DNA from: 66-474 sp035606235
Lineage (GTDB): Bacteria > Pseudomonadota > Gammaproteobacteria > Xanthomonadales > Rhodanobacteraceae
Direction: 5' to 3'
Assembly: GCA_035606235.1 (NCBI GenBank)
Contig: DATNFU010000025.1
Span: 30,928-94,927 of the forward strand
Length of the DNA: 64,000 bases
In this document: positions 33,469 to 42,078 of the stretch, one piece after another
Layout of the letters: each line of letters begins with the position of its first letter
How positions within the stretch are numbered: the stretch's first letter is position 1
The notes under the pieces: model-generated
The model's input: only the letters and a program-made list of their open reading frames with translations
What the model was told of the DNA's origin: nothing
Databases searched by the model: none
Made by a program: the position numbers and the translations under genes

Positions 33469-33523
33469 GGACCGGCTCCATGACGCGGTGTCAAGCCATT
33501 ATGACGGGACGCCTGGGCGCGCG

Positions 33524-33552
33524 CTGAAACCGGCTTGCATTACCGCTAAAAT
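33524..33552 (+). promoter_or_regulatory. Possible sigma-70 promoter of gapA
   Basis: CTGAAA (33524-33529) and TAAAAT (33547-33552) with 17 bases between them, about 37 bases before the gapA start codon. Fit to the consensus is moderate. Confidence 0.4.
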
Positions 33553-33588
33553 AGCGCGTTCACCCCGCCCAACCGCAACGAGGACGCC

Positions 33589-34602
33589 ATGACCATCAAG
33601 GTCGCGATCAACGGTTACGGCCGCATCGGCCGCAACATCCTGCGCGCGCTGTACGAAGCCGGTCGGCACGAGGATATACGCATTGTCGCAATCAATGATC
33701 TCGGCGACGCCGAAACCAATGCGCACCTGACCCGCTACGACACCGCACACGGAAAATTCCCGCGCGAGGTGAAGGTCGAGGGCGGTGATCTCGTGATCCA
33801 CGGCGATCACATCAAGGTCTGCGCCGAACGCGATCCCTCGAAGCTGCCGTGGAAGGATCTCGGCGTCGACATCGTGCTGGAGTGCACCGGTCTGTTCACG
33901 TCGAAGGCGAAGGCATCCGCGCATCTCGCCGCCGGCGCCAGGAAAGTCATCATCTCAGCGCCCGGTGACAAGGACGTGGACGGCACCTTCGTGATGGGCG
34001 TCAATGACGATGCGCTGAAGGGTTCCTACACCGTCATTTCCAACGCTTCGTGCACCACCAATTGTCTTGCGCCGCTCGCCAAGGTGCTGCACGAGAAGAT
34101 CGGCATCGTGCACGGCCTGATGACCACCGTGCACGCCTACACCAACGACCAGGTGCTGACCGACGTCTATCACAAGGATCTGCGTCGCGCGCGTTCGGCG
34201 ACGATGTCGCAGATTCCGACCAAGACCGGTGCGGCCGCCGCGGTCGGCCTGGTGCTGCCGGAATTGAATGGCAAGCTGGACGGCTTCTCGGTGCGCGTGC
34301 CGACCATCAACGTGTCGCTGGTGGATCTCACCTTCGTCGCCGCGCGCACCACGACGCGGGACGAAATTGATGCCGCGGTGCGCGAAGCGGCCGACGGCAA
34401 GCTGCGCGGCATCATCGGCGTCAACACCGCGCCCCTGGTGTCGGTGGATTTCAACCACGATCCGCGTTCGTCGATCTACGACGCCACGCTGACCAAGGTA
34501 ATGGGCGGCACGCTGGTGAAAGTCTGCTCGTGGTACGACAACGAGTGGGGTTTCTCCAACCGCATGCTCGACATGGCGGAAGCGTTTGCCGCAGCGCGCT
34601 GA
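33589..34602 (+). CDS. gapA: Glyceraldehyde-3-phosphate dehydrogenase
   Basis: Glycolytic NAD-dependent dehydrogenase of 337 residues. N-terminal NAD-binding motif IKVAINGYGRIGRNILRAL, catalytic Cys in SNASCTTNCLAPLAKVLHE, catalytic His in LMTTVHAYTNDQ, and RVPTINVSLVDLTF near the C-terminus. The residue after the second beta strand is Asp in AINDLGD, usual for NAD preference. An intrinsic terminator follows 26 bases after the stop. Confidence 0.96.
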   Translation: MTIKVAINGYGRIGRNILRALYEAGRHEDIRIVAINDLGDAETNAHLTRYDTAHGKFPREVKVEGGDLVIHGDHIKVCAERDPSKLPWKDLGVDIVLECTGLFTSKAKASAHLAAGARKVIISAPGDKDVDGTFVMGVNDDALKGSYTVISNASCTTNCLAPLAKVLHEKIGIVHGLMTTVHAYTNDQVLTDVYHKDLRRARSATMSQIPTKTGAAAAVGLVLPELNGKLDGFSVRVPTINVSLVDLTFVAARTTTRDEIDAAVREAADGKLRGIIGVNTAPLVSVDFNHDPRSSIYDATLTKVMGGTLVKVCSWYDNEWGFSNRMLDMAEAFAAAR

Positions 34603-34627
34603 GCCGGTTCGTCAGGCTTCGACAAAG

Positions 34628-34653
34628 GACCCGCGGACTTCCGCGGGTTTTTT
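34628..34653 (+). terminator. Intrinsic terminator of gapA
   Basis: ACCCGCGGA-CT-TCCGCGGGT followed by a T-run (TTTTTT). It also lies at the 3' end of the convergent SirB2 gene. Confidence 0.85.
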
Positions 34654-34654
34654 G

Positions 34655-35059
34655 TCAGCGCACCAGCACGAAGATGCCACGCGGGTCGTGCGCGATCGCC
34701 ACGCTGATGATGTAGGCGAAGGTCGCCAGCGCGAGCAGATAGCACGTCGCTCGAACGCCTTGCGTATGCGCGTGTGTCAGCGCGAACATTCCCAGCACAA
34801 TGTAGACGATCAACAGGATCAGTTTGGCGGTAAGCCAGCCGTTGACGAATGGGTATTGCCGGATCACGAACATCAGCGTGATGCCGGCAGCCAGCAGCAC
34901 GGTATCGATCAGCATCGAGCCGTAGCGCAGGATCGGGTGCATCACATGCCGCCAGCGCCCCAGCGCCAGCGCGCCGCGCCCGAGAAACAGCGTGCCGGAC
35001 GCAATCACCGCGGTGACATGCACCGCGCGGATCTGCAGGTAGTGCGCGGCGAGTGTCAC
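34655..35059 (-). CDS. SirB2-family membrane protein
   Basis: Protein of 134 residues with four hydrophobic helices: YLQIRAVHVTAVIASGTLFL, HVMHPILRYGSMLIDTVLLA, WLTAKLILLIVYIVLGMFAL and a last helix. The pattern H-P-x-L-R-Y...D and the third helix match SirB2 (invasion gene expression up-regulator) proteins, an uncharacterised inner-membrane family. The start is GTG at 35059. It lies nine bases downstream of the FAH-family gene in the same direction. Confidence 0.78.
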   Translation of the reverse strand: MTLAAHYLQIRAVHVTAVIASGTLFLGRGALALGRWRHVMHPILRYGSMLIDTVLLAAGITLMFVIRQYPFVNGWLTAKLILLIVYIVLGMFALTHAHTQGVRATCYLLALATFAYIISVAIAHDPRGIFVLVR

Positions 35060-35068
35060 GTACCCCTA

Positions 35069-36067
35069 TCAATGCGCCAGCGGCGCTTCGATGCGCTGCT
35101 CGATCGCGCCGAAGATTGAATTGCCATCCGCATCCTGCATCTCGATCTTGATCAGGTCGCCGTACTTCAGGAACGGCGTGCGTGGTTCGCCATCACGCAA
35201 TTTCTCCACCGTGCGCTGTTCGGCCAGGCACGACGCACCTCTCGAGGTGTCCTGATTGGCGATGGTGCCGGAGCCCACGATCGTGCCGGCGGTGAGCGGG
35301 CGGGTTTTCGCCGCGTGCGCGATCAGTTGCGCGAAATCGAATTGCATGTCTTCGCCGGCCTCCGCCTCGCCGAACCACTGGCCATTGATCCAGGTACGCA
35401 TCGGCAGGTGCAGCTTGTCCTCCCGCCAGGCATCGCGCAGTTCGTCGGGCGTGACCAGCACCGGCGACAGCGCCGAACGCGGCTTGGATTGCAGGAAGCC
35501 GAAACCCTTGGCCAGCTCGCCTGGAATCAGCGCGCGTAGCGAAACGTCGTTGACCAGCCCGACCAGCTGGATGTGATCCGAAGCGGCTTCGGGCGTGACC
35601 GCCATCGGCACGTCATCGGTCACGACGACAACTTCGGCTTCCAGATCAATGCCGTAGTCCTCGCTCGGCACGCGCACCGGATCGCACGGGCCGAGGAACC
35701 CCGCGCTGGTGGCCTGGTACATCAGCGGATCGGTATAGAAACTTTCCGGCACCTGTGCGCCGCGCGCCTTGCGCACGCGCTCCACGTGCGGCAGATATGC
35801 GCTGCCATCGACGAATTCGTAGGCGCGCGGCAATGGCGCGGCCAGCAGGTTGAAATCCAGCTCGAACGCATGCGCCAGCGCCTTGTGCCGATGCAGACAC
35901 AGCGCGTCATACAACGCATGCAGGCGCGGCGCGGCGTTGTGCCAGTCGTCCAGCGCGGCCTGCAAAGTGGGCGCGATGTCGGTCGCCTCGACCGCATGGG
36001 CGAGATCGCGGCTGACGACGATCAAGGTGCCGTCACGACCGCCTTTCTTGAGACTTCCGAGTTTCAT
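35069..36067 (-). CDS. Fumarylacetoacetate hydrolase-family protein (probable fumarylacetoacetase)
   Basis: Last step of tyrosine degradation: cleaves fumarylacetoacetate to fumarate and acetoacetate. 332 residues, FAH fold; metal-binding acidic cluster in DYGIDLEAEVVVVTDDVPM, further GLVNDVSLRALIPGELAKGF and GTIVGSGTIANQDTSRG. Start ATG at 36067 (MKLGSLKKGGRDGTLIVVSR). It begins four bases after the methyltransferase stop, and hmgA is next upstream, so these genes form one unit. The maleylacetoacetate isomerase gene expected for the pathway is not in the window. Confidence 0.9.
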   Translation of the reverse strand: MKLGSLKKGGRDGTLIVVSRDLAHAVEATDIAPTLQAALDDWHNAAPRLHALYDALCLHRHKALAHAFELDFNLLAAPLPRAYEFVDGSAYLPHVERVRKARGAQVPESFYTDPLMYQATSAGFLGPCDPVRVPSEDYGIDLEAEVVVVTDDVPMAVTPEAASDHIQLVGLVNDVSLRALIPGELAKGFGFLQSKPRSALSPVLVTPDELRDAWREDKLHLPMRTWINGQWFGEAEAGEDMQFDFAQLIAHAAKTRPLTAGTIVGSGTIANQDTSRGASCLAEQRTVEKLRDGEPRTPFLKYGDLIKIEMQDADGNSIFGAIEQRIEAPLAH

Positions 36068-36071
36068 TGCA

Positions 36072-36827
36072 TCATCCGTTATGAGTGGAATTGCTGGGTG
36101 GCGTTTCCTGTCGGGGCTTGCGCAGCACGGCCACGAGATTCGGATCCAGTGGCAATCGCGGCATGCCGTACAGACGCGAAAGTCTGCGCTCAATGCGACG
36201 CCTGCGCCAAGCCAGCCAGCGCTGCTTCATGGCCGACAACGGATTGTCGTGCGCAGCGACACGGCAGGCGTTGCTCACACGCACGACTTCCAGCCCATTG
36301 GCGGCGGCGAGGTACTGGACGTTCCATGTGGACAGTGCGCTTTTGTGGCTGAGATCGCCATGCTGGAACACGCGCCCGAAAGGACTCTGCCCATTAGGGA
36401 AGCGCGCCACGAAGATGCTGTCGTCGCGCAGCAGGCGCTGGATCAGCCCGAAATTCCGCAACAGCTCCTCGGCATCCCAATGCTCGAGCACGTCGAACGC
36501 AGCGATCACGTCGTAGCGTTCACCGCGTCCAGCGAGTTCGGCGAGTGAGGCTTTGAAGGCCTCGAAGCCGTGCTGGTGGGCGGCTTCCAGCATGGCTGCG
36601 TTGATTTCGATGCCGGACACCCGCGCACCCTGGGCGCGCGCCCATGCCAGGAAAACGCCATTGCCGAAGCCGATCTCCAGCACGCGGCGCCCTTGTAGTG
36701 GAATATCACGCAATTCGGCGGCGAAGTAGCGCGCTTCTTTGTCGCCCACTGCAAACGCACCGCTCCACTGCTTCCATTCTGTGTAGTGGCTGTAAAGATC
36801 GGGCGGCGCTGAAGATGGTGTATTCAT
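36072..36827 (-). CDS. Class I SAM-dependent methyltransferase
   Basis: Protein of 251 residues. SAM-binding motif I is VLEIGFGNGVFLAWARAQG, followed by VSGIEINAAML (acidic loop) and the UbiE-like YDVIAAFDVLEHWDAEELL. A basic C-terminus (QRWLAWRRRRIERRLSRLYG) resembles that of enzymes found in surface polysaccharide clusters, so a glycan or lipid substrate is possible. It is enclosed between hmgA (gap 9) and the FAH gene (gap 4) in a tyrosine-degradation operon, where a methyltransferase is not expected. A TTG at 36836 is an alternative start. Confidence 0.82.
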   Translation of the reverse strand: MNTPSSAPPDLYSHYTEWKQWSGAFAVGDKEARYFAAELRDIPLQGRRVLEIGFGNGVFLAWARAQGARVSGIEINAAMLEAAHQHGFEAFKASLAELAGRGERYDVIAAFDVLEHWDAEELLRNFGLIQRLLRDDSIFVARFPNGQSPFGRVFQHGDLSHKSALSTWNVQYLAAANGLEVVRVSNACRVAAHDNPLSAMKQRWLAWRRRRIERRLSRLYGMPRLPLDPNLVAVLRKPRQETPPSNSTHNG

Positions 36828-36836
36828 CCGCAGCAA

Positions 36837-38147
36837 TCAGCGATCGCGTGAAGATGGATCAAAATGCTTCTTCAACCCCGCCCAGCATTCCTGGTAATCG
36901 CGCTGCCGGTGCGGCGATTCCAGCGCCTGACGGGTGGGGTGGATCACATGACGCGTCTCGAACATGAAGGCCATCGTGTCCACGATGTGCTGCGGTACGG
37001 ATGCGTCCGCGGCGCTCGCCCTCGCGAACGTCTCCGCATCCGGTCCGTGCCCGCTCATGCAGTTGTGCAGGCTGGCACCACCGGGCGCGAAGCCTTCGGC
37101 CTTGGCGTCGTAGGCACCGTGGACCAGACCCATGAATTCGCTCATCACGTTGCGATGGAACCACGGTGGCCGGAAGGTGTTTTCCGCCACCAGCCAGCGC
37201 GGCGGGAAGATCACGAAATCCATATTCGCGGTGCCCGGCGTGTCCGATGGTGACGTCAGCACGGTGAAAATACTGGGGTCGGGATGATCGAAGCTGATCG
37301 AGCCGATCGTGTTGAAGCGGCGCAGATCATATCGGTACGGAACATGGTTGCCGTGCCACGCAACCACATCCAGCGGTGAATGATCCAGCGCCGCGCGCCA
37401 TAGATGCCCCTGGAATTTGGCGATCAGCTCGAACTCGCCTTCGATATCTTCATAAGCCGCGCACGGTGCTTCGAAGTCGCGCGCATTGGCCAGGCAATTG
37501 GAGCCGATCGGTCCCAGGTCTGGCAGGCGCACCGGCGCGCCGAAGTTTTCGGCGACATAACCGCGCGCGGTATCGTCCAGCAATTCGACGCGAAAGCGCA
37601 TGCCGCGCGGGATCAGCGCGATCTGCTGCGGCGCGATTTCCAGCACGCCCAGTTCCGTTGCAATCCGCAGGCGACCTTGCTGCGGAACAATAACCAGTTC
37701 GCCATCGGCATCGTAGAAAAAGCGGCCCTGCATCGAGCGATTGCACGCGTAAGTATGCAACCCGCAGCCGCTTTGGGTGGCCGCGCTGCCATTGCCGGCC
37801 ATCGTGTACAAACCATCCACGAAATCGGTCGGCGCCACTGGCCACGGAAGAGGGTTCCAGCGCAACTGGTTCGGTGAAGTCGGCACCTCGTCGAAGCGAT
37901 TGTGGAAATGCGGGTGTGCAAAATTCTCGAACGCCGCATGCATCGCCGCCGGACGGATGCGATACAGCCAGCTGCGGCGGTTCGCATGCCGCGGCGCGGT
38001 GAATGCCGTCCCCGACAACTGCTCGGCGTACAGTCCGTACGCGACGCGCTGCGGCGAGTTCTGCCCGACCGGCAACGCCCCCGGCAACGCCTCGGTCGCG
38101 TGCTCGTTGCCGAAGCCGGTGAGATAGGTTTGCTGTTTCGCAGCCAT
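36837..38147 (-). CDS. hmgA: Homogentisate 1,2-dioxygenase
   Basis: Opens the aromatic ring of homogentisate in tyrosine/phenylalanine breakdown. 436 residues, Fe(II) enzyme. Signatures: LTGFGNEHATEALPGALPVG, SWLYRIRPAAMH, and the iron-ligand region WFHRNVMSEFMGLVHGAYDA with GGASLHNCMSGHGPDAET. Loss of this enzyme usually gives brown pyomelanin pigment. It precedes the methyltransferase and FAH genes. A family D arm and a GIY-YIG gene separate it from hppD. Confidence 0.96.
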   Translation of the reverse strand: MAAKQQTYLTGFGNEHATEALPGALPVGQNSPQRVAYGLYAEQLSGTAFTAPRHANRRSWLYRIRPAAMHAAFENFAHPHFHNRFDEVPTSPNQLRWNPLPWPVAPTDFVDGLYTMAGNGSAATQSGCGLHTYACNRSMQGRFFYDADGELVIVPQQGRLRIATELGVLEIAPQQIALIPRGMRFRVELLDDTARGYVAENFGAPVRLPDLGPIGSNCLANARDFEAPCAAYEDIEGEFELIAKFQGHLWRAALDHSPLDVVAWHGNHVPYRYDLRRFNTIGSISFDHPDPSIFTVLTSPSDTPGTANMDFVIFPPRWLVAENTFRPPWFHRNVMSEFMGLVHGAYDAKAEGFAPGGASLHNCMSGHGPDAETFARASAADASVPQHIVDTMAFMFETRHVIHPTRQALESPHRQRDYQECWAGLKKHFDPSSRDR

Positions 38148-38162
38148 GTCTGCCGAACTCGT

Positions 38163-38214
38163 TCCTGTACCGATCGCGCTGAGCGTAGCGGCCGAAGGCC
38201 GCGGAGTCGAAGCG
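38163..38214. repeat. Family D repeat, left arm flanking the GIY-YIG gene
   Basis: CGCTGAGCGTAGC, hairpin GGCCGAAGGCC and GGAGTCGAAG. It is the inverse of the copy at 38519-38572 and abuts the stop codon of the GIY-YIG gene. Confidence 0.65.
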
Positions 38215-38215
38215 T

Positions 38216-38515
38216 CTATGCTTCCCGTTCGCGCTGGTGTTTACCCCTCGACAGTAGACTCACCGAACCCCAGTCACCAGCAATGTAAGCCAACTTCTTC
38301 GCCCGGCTCCAGCCTTTCAATTTGCGCTCCATCATCAAAACCTCGTAGCGGGTCTCGAACTCCTCGACGTGGAGGAGCTTCAGTGGATGCCGCTTGGCCG
38401 TATAAGCATCAGCCTTTCCCGCGTCATGCTGCCGCATCCTCTGATCCAGATTATCCGTGTGCCCGACGTACAAGGTGCCATCGGCGCATTCGAGGATGTA
38501 GAGGCTGAACGCCAC
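38216..38515 (-). CDS. Small GIY-YIG nuclease-domain protein
   Basis: Protein of 99 residues with the GIY-YIG core as SLYILECADGTLYVGHTDNL (LYIL ... YVG), conserved Arg in DQRMRQHDAGK, AKRHPLKLLHVEEFETR and the Glu in ALMMER-like VLMMERKLKGWSR. Single-domain members (YhbQ-like) are widespread; their role is unclear, and some cut branched or damaged DNA. The start is GTG at 38515. The gene is held tightly between two inverted family D arms, between hmgA and hppD. Confidence 0.88.
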   Translation of the reverse strand: MAFSLYILECADGTLYVGHTDNLDQRMRQHDAGKADAYTAKRHPLKLLHVEEFETRYEVLMMERKLKGWSRAKKLAYIAGDWGSVSLLSRGKHQREREA

Positions 38516-38518
38516 GAC

Positions 38519-38572
38519 TCAGTGCCCTTCGACTCCGCCGCTTCGCGGCTACGCTCACGGCGAACGGAATGG
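38519..38572. repeat. Family D repeat, right arm flanking the GIY-YIG gene
   Basis: CCCTTCGACTCCGCCGC, hairpin CCGCTTCGCGG, then CTACGCTCACGGCGAACGG. Inverted relative to 38163-38214; the same two arms occur together at 45277-45366. Confidence 0.65.
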
Positions 38573-38603
38573 AGTGTTGGAATTCCGACGCCAGAAGAGG
38601 GGT

Positions 38604-39689
38604 TCAGAGCACCCCGCGCTTCATCTGGTCGCGCTCGATGGATTCGAACAGCGCCTGGAAGTTGCCTTCGCCGAAGCCTTCGTTGCCCTTGCGCTGGATG
38701 ATCTCGAAGAAGATCGGGCCGATCACGTTCTGGGTGAAGATCTGCAGCAGCAGGCGCTTTTTGGTTTCCTGGTCCGCATCGATCAGGATCTTGTTGCGCG
38801 CCAGCCGCGGCACGTCTTCGCCGTGGTTGGGCACGCGCCTGTCGATAACGTCGAAATAGGTGTCGGGTGTGTCGAGGAATTCCACGCCAGCCGCGCGCAT
38901 GGCTTCCACCGTGTCGTAGATCGTGTCGGTGAACAGCGCGATGTGCTGGATGCCCTCGCCTTTGTATTCGTCGAGATATTCGTTGATCTGCGATTTCGGA
39001 TCGTTCGACTCGTTGAGCGGGATGCGCACCATGCCGTCCGGCGCGGTCATCGCCTTCGACACCAGACCGGTCTTGGCGCCCTTGATGTCGAAATAGCGGA
39101 TCTCGCGGAAGTTGAACAGCCGCTCGTAGTAATCCGCCCACTTCTTCATGTTGCCGAACATCACGTTGTGGGTGAGATGGTCGATGAAGGTGAGACCGAA
39201 GCCTTTCGGGTTGCGCTCCACGCCCGGCAGCCATTCGTAGTCGTCGAACACGCTGCCGGCATCGCCGTAGCGATCCACCAGATACAACATGCAGCCGCCG
39301 ATGCCGACGATGGTCGGCGCATCCACGGCTTTGCTCGATTCCTTGTTCGCGATCGGTTCGGCGCCGTTCTTCAGCGCGGCTTCACGGACCTCGTTCGCCG
39401 GGCGGGTGAAGCGGATCGCGAACCCGCAGGCACAGGGGCCGTGTTTCGCGGCGAAATCGGCGGCGAAGGAATCCGGCTGTTCGTTCACCAGAAAATTGCA
39501 CGCGCCCTGGCGGTACAACGTGATCGCTTTGTTCTTGTGCTTGGCCACCGCGGTGAAGCCGAGCTTCGGGAACAACGCGTGCAGCAGGCGCGGATCGGGC
39601 GCGGCGAATTCGACGAACTCGAAACCATCCACCCCCATGGGATTGGCGAAGGTGGTCGGCTGCATGCCGATATTGGGCTGGGCGTTCAT
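38604..39689 (-). CDS. hppD: 4-hydroxyphenylpyruvate dioxygenase
   Basis: Converts 4-hydroxyphenylpyruvate to homogentisate, the step before HmgA. 361 residues with two vicinal-oxygen-chelate halves. Iron ligands: His in TFIDHLTHNVMFGNM, His in GEGIQHIALFTDT, and Glu in VIGPIFFEIIQRKG; GFGEGNFQALFESIERDQ is the usual C-terminal block. Start ATG at 39689 (MNAQPNIGMQPTTF). Same direction as hmgA, but 0.46 kb of repeat plus GIY-YIG DNA lies between them. Confidence 0.96.
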   Translation of the reverse strand: MNAQPNIGMQPTTFANPMGVDGFEFVEFAAPDPRLLHALFPKLGFTAVAKHKNKAITLYRQGACNFLVNEQPDSFAADFAAKHGPCACGFAIRFTRPANEVREAALKNGAEPIANKESSKAVDAPTIVGIGGCMLYLVDRYGDAGSVFDDYEWLPGVERNPKGFGLTFIDHLTHNVMFGNMKKWADYYERLFNFREIRYFDIKGAKTGLVSKAMTAPDGMVRIPLNESNDPKSQINEYLDEYKGEGIQHIALFTDTIYDTVEAMRAAGVEFLDTPDTYFDVIDRRVPNHGEDVPRLARNKILIDADQETKKRLLLQIFTQNVIGPIFFEIIQRKGNEGFGEGNFQALFESIERDQMKRGVL

Positions 39690-39827
39690 GGCGGCCTCCG
39701 CGAAACGAATCTCAGCGCCCATTCTAACGGGGCGGGCGCAGGCTTGCCCGCCGCTTGCCGCCACGATGCGCTCCGACTAGGCTGCGCTCGCGGCGCCGCT
39801 CTCGCGCCAACGAAAAGGGGAAGGCAA

Positions 39828-40202
39828 ATGGATGATCGCAACGACATCGTGCGCGAACTCGCAGCGCCCCTGGCCTCCGGCCGCGGCTGGATGAAATTCC
39901 TGGGGATACTCTCGATCATCTCCGGCGTGATCGGCGCGCTGACCATCGTCGGCATCATCTGGGCCTGGCTGCCGATCTGGCTGGGGGTGCTGCTGTTCCA
40001 GTCCGCCTCCGGCGTGGAGCAAGCGGCGATCAGCGGCGACTCCACCAGCTTCGTGATCGCGCAAAACCGGCTGAAGCTCTACTTCGTGATCAATGGCGTG
40101 ATGATCATTGTCGCCTTCGCGCTGGTCGTGCTGTTCCTGATCTTCGGCGGCATGGCGCTGATGGCCGGGATCATGGCGCATCACGCTTCGCCGACGCTGT
40201 AA
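39828..40202 (+). CDS. DUF5362-like small membrane protein
   Basis: Protein of 124 residues with two or three hydrophobic helices: GWMKFLGILSIISGVIGALT with IVGIIWAWLPIWLGVLLFQS, and VINGVMIIVAFALVVLFLIF. The pattern KFLGILxIIxGxxxxLTIxG matches DUF5362-type proteins. Function unknown. The ATG at 39828 has GGGGAAGG upstream. Divergent from hppD; its 3' side is a repeat element. Confidence 0.7.
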   Translation: MDDRNDIVRELAAPLASGRGWMKFLGILSIISGVIGALTIVGIIWAWLPIWLGVLLFQSASGVEQAAISGDSTSFVIAQNRLKLYFVINGVMIIVAFALVVLFLIFGGMALMAGIMAHHASPTL

Positions 40203-40217
40203 TCTGTCGTTCCCGGT

Positions 40218-40435
40218 GATGCTCTGGAAGCAGTGCGAGCGAAGGCAGGTTGCGCGTCGCCGGTCGAAACCATCGCGCTTACGCTATGCCCCGAAGGCAT
40301 AGCGTGCAATGGCTGAGGGTCGGGCATGGATGCCGATCGGAAGAAGCACCACGGATGGTTCCTCGTCAAAAGCTGCGCCGCCGGCGCACAACATTCGTGT
40401 TGGATCGGACCGAGCGCAGTAGCTTCCAGAGCATC
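40218..40435. repeat. 218-bp element with perfect 14-bp terminal inverted repeats
   Basis: GATGCTCTGGAAGC (40218-40231) and GCTTCCAGAGCATC (40422-40435) are perfect inverted ends. The interior holds a partial reversed family B copy (GGCATGGATGCCGATCGGAAG) and a hairpin GCTATGCCCCGAAGGCATAGC. No coding capacity. Confidence 0.7.
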
Positions 40436-40437
40436 CC

Positions 40438-41952
40438 CTAACGCACGCCGTGCATCAGCCGGTTCACCAGCGGCGCAATCAACAACAGCAACACGCCGGC
40501 GCCGAGCAACAGCCAGAAGCCGAAGGTAAACCCGGATAGCGCGGACGCCGCGGTCATGCCGAGCGTGCCGCTGATCCGCGTCGCAAACAATCCGGACAGG
40601 TTGCCGCCCACCGCCAGCGACAGGAACCAGCCGCCCATCGCGAAGCCCACGAGTTTCGGCGGCGCGAGCTTGGTCACCATCGAAAGGCCGATCGGCGACA
40701 GGCACAATTCACCCAGTGTCTGCAACGCGTAAGTCGCCACCAGCGGCCAGAACGGAATCAAGCCGTTCGCGCCGATCAATTTGGACAGCGCAAACATCAG
40801 CACGAGAAACCCGAGCCCGTTGAACACCAGGCCCAGGCCGAACTTGCGCGGAATGGAAGGTTCCATGCGGCGCCTATCCAGCCAACCCCATACCAGCGTC
40901 AGCGGCGGCGCCAGCAGGATGATGGTCAGCGGACTCACCGACTGGAACCAGCCCACCGGGAACACCCAGCCGCCGAACAGGTTGCGGTTCACCAGATTTT
41001 CGGCAAGGAAATTGAACGAGGTGCCGAGCTGGTAATAGAACATCCAGAACAGGATGTTGAAAGCGAAGATGATCAGCATCGCGATGACGCGATGCGTCTG
41101 CACGCGACCGTGGCGCGCGGCCTCCACCAGCAGCATCGCGGCGACGCCGACGAACAGCAGGCCGAGCAGCCATTGCAGGCCACCCGCGCCGAGTTCGGCC
41201 AGCAGCAGATAGACCAGCGGCACCGCGACAATCACGCCCAGGGCCACCCATGCGACGCGCGACAACCCTTCCGCGCCCGGCGCGGGCCGGCCGATGTTCT
41301 TCAATTGCCGGCGGCCGAACCAGAACCACAACAGGCTCAAAACCATGCCGATGCCGGCGGCGAGAAATACCAGCCGATAGTTTTCCTGCATCGGTGTTGC
41401 CGTGAAATACGCGGCCAGCCAGCCGGTCAGCAGGGGCGCCACCAGCGCGCCGGCGTTGATACCCATGTAGAACAGGATGAAGCCGCGATCGCGGCGCGGA
41501 TCATCGCGACCGTAAAGCTGGCCCACCATCGACGAGATGTTCGGCTTGAACAGGCCATCGCCCACGATCACCAGCGCAAGGCCCAACAGCAGCATCGCGC
41601 GCGAGGGCGTCATCAGCACGAACAGGCCGATTGCCATGACCGCCGCGCCAAGCAGGATGGTGCGTTGATAACCGATCAGCTTGTCGGCCACCCAACCACC
41701 GAAGATGCCGGTCCCGTAGATGAGCGCGGTGTACACACCGAAGATGCCGCTGGCCCACGCCTGCCCGGCCGGATCGCCGTGATAGAACTGCGCCACGATG
41801 TACAGCGCCAGCGCCCAGCTCACACTGTAGAACGCGAAGCGTTCCCAGAATTCGGTCATGAACAGCATCCACAGCGGGCGTGGATGGCCGAACAGTTGCG
41901 GCCAGGCCGGCATGGGCACGGGGGCATTCGTCTCGGTCGCGATGCTGTTCAT
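40438..41952 (-). CDS. Proton-dependent oligopeptide transporter (POT/PTR family)
   Basis: Inner-membrane proton symporter for di- and tripeptides; 504 residues with 12-14 hydrophobic helices. Seen: the POT motif EFWERFAFYSVSWALALYI (ExxERFxxY), VYTALIYGTGIFGGWVADKL, GDGLFKPNISSMVGQLYG and ILFYMGINAGALVAPLLTGW. The C-terminal half has LGELCLSPIGLSMVTKLAPP, another family hallmark. Near genes for Trp and Tyr breakdown, so it may feed amino acid catabolism (inference). Confidence 0.92.
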   Translation of the reverse strand: MNSIATETNAPVPMPAWPQLFGHPRPLWMLFMTEFWERFAFYSVSWALALYIVAQFYHGDPAGQAWASGIFGVYTALIYGTGIFGGWVADKLIGYQRTILLGAAVMAIGLFVLMTPSRAMLLLGLALVIVGDGLFKPNISSMVGQLYGRDDPRRDRGFILFYMGINAGALVAPLLTGWLAAYFTATPMQENYRLVFLAAGIGMVLSLLWFWFGRRQLKNIGRPAPGAEGLSRVAWVALGVIVAVPLVYLLLAELGAGGLQWLLGLLFVGVAAMLLVEAARHGRVQTHRVIAMLIIFAFNILFWMFYYQLGTSFNFLAENLVNRNLFGGWVFPVGWFQSVSPLTIILLAPPLTLVWGWLDRRRMEPSIPRKFGLGLVFNGLGFLVLMFALSKLIGANGLIPFWPLVATYALQTLGELCLSPIGLSMVTKLAPPKLVGFAMGGWFLSLAVGGNLSGLFATRISGTLGMTAASALSGFTFGFWLLLGAGVLLLLIAPLVNRLMHGVR

Positions 41953-41970
41953 GCACTCCCCTTATGGTTA

Positions 41971-42052
41971 TTGCAGGAGCCTGCCTGCCGACGGCCGGCG
42001 CGCGCCGCTTTCCGCAAGCGCCGCGTTGTCATCCGCAGGCGCGCTCCTGCAG
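41971..42052. repeat. Family A repeat pair between kynA and the POT gene
   Basis: GCAGGAGCCTGCCTGCCGAC and ATCCGCAGGCGCGCTCCTGC face each other. Same orientation logic as the other pairs; it lies in the 126-base gap. Confidence 0.55.
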
Positions 42053-42078
42053 AAAACACCTGCCGCGATGCGGCGACA

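Noticed and set aside
34607..34626. Family D arm after gapA (GGTTCGTCAGGCTTCGACAAAG)
   Set aside because: Only a weak partial match; not enough to call a copy.
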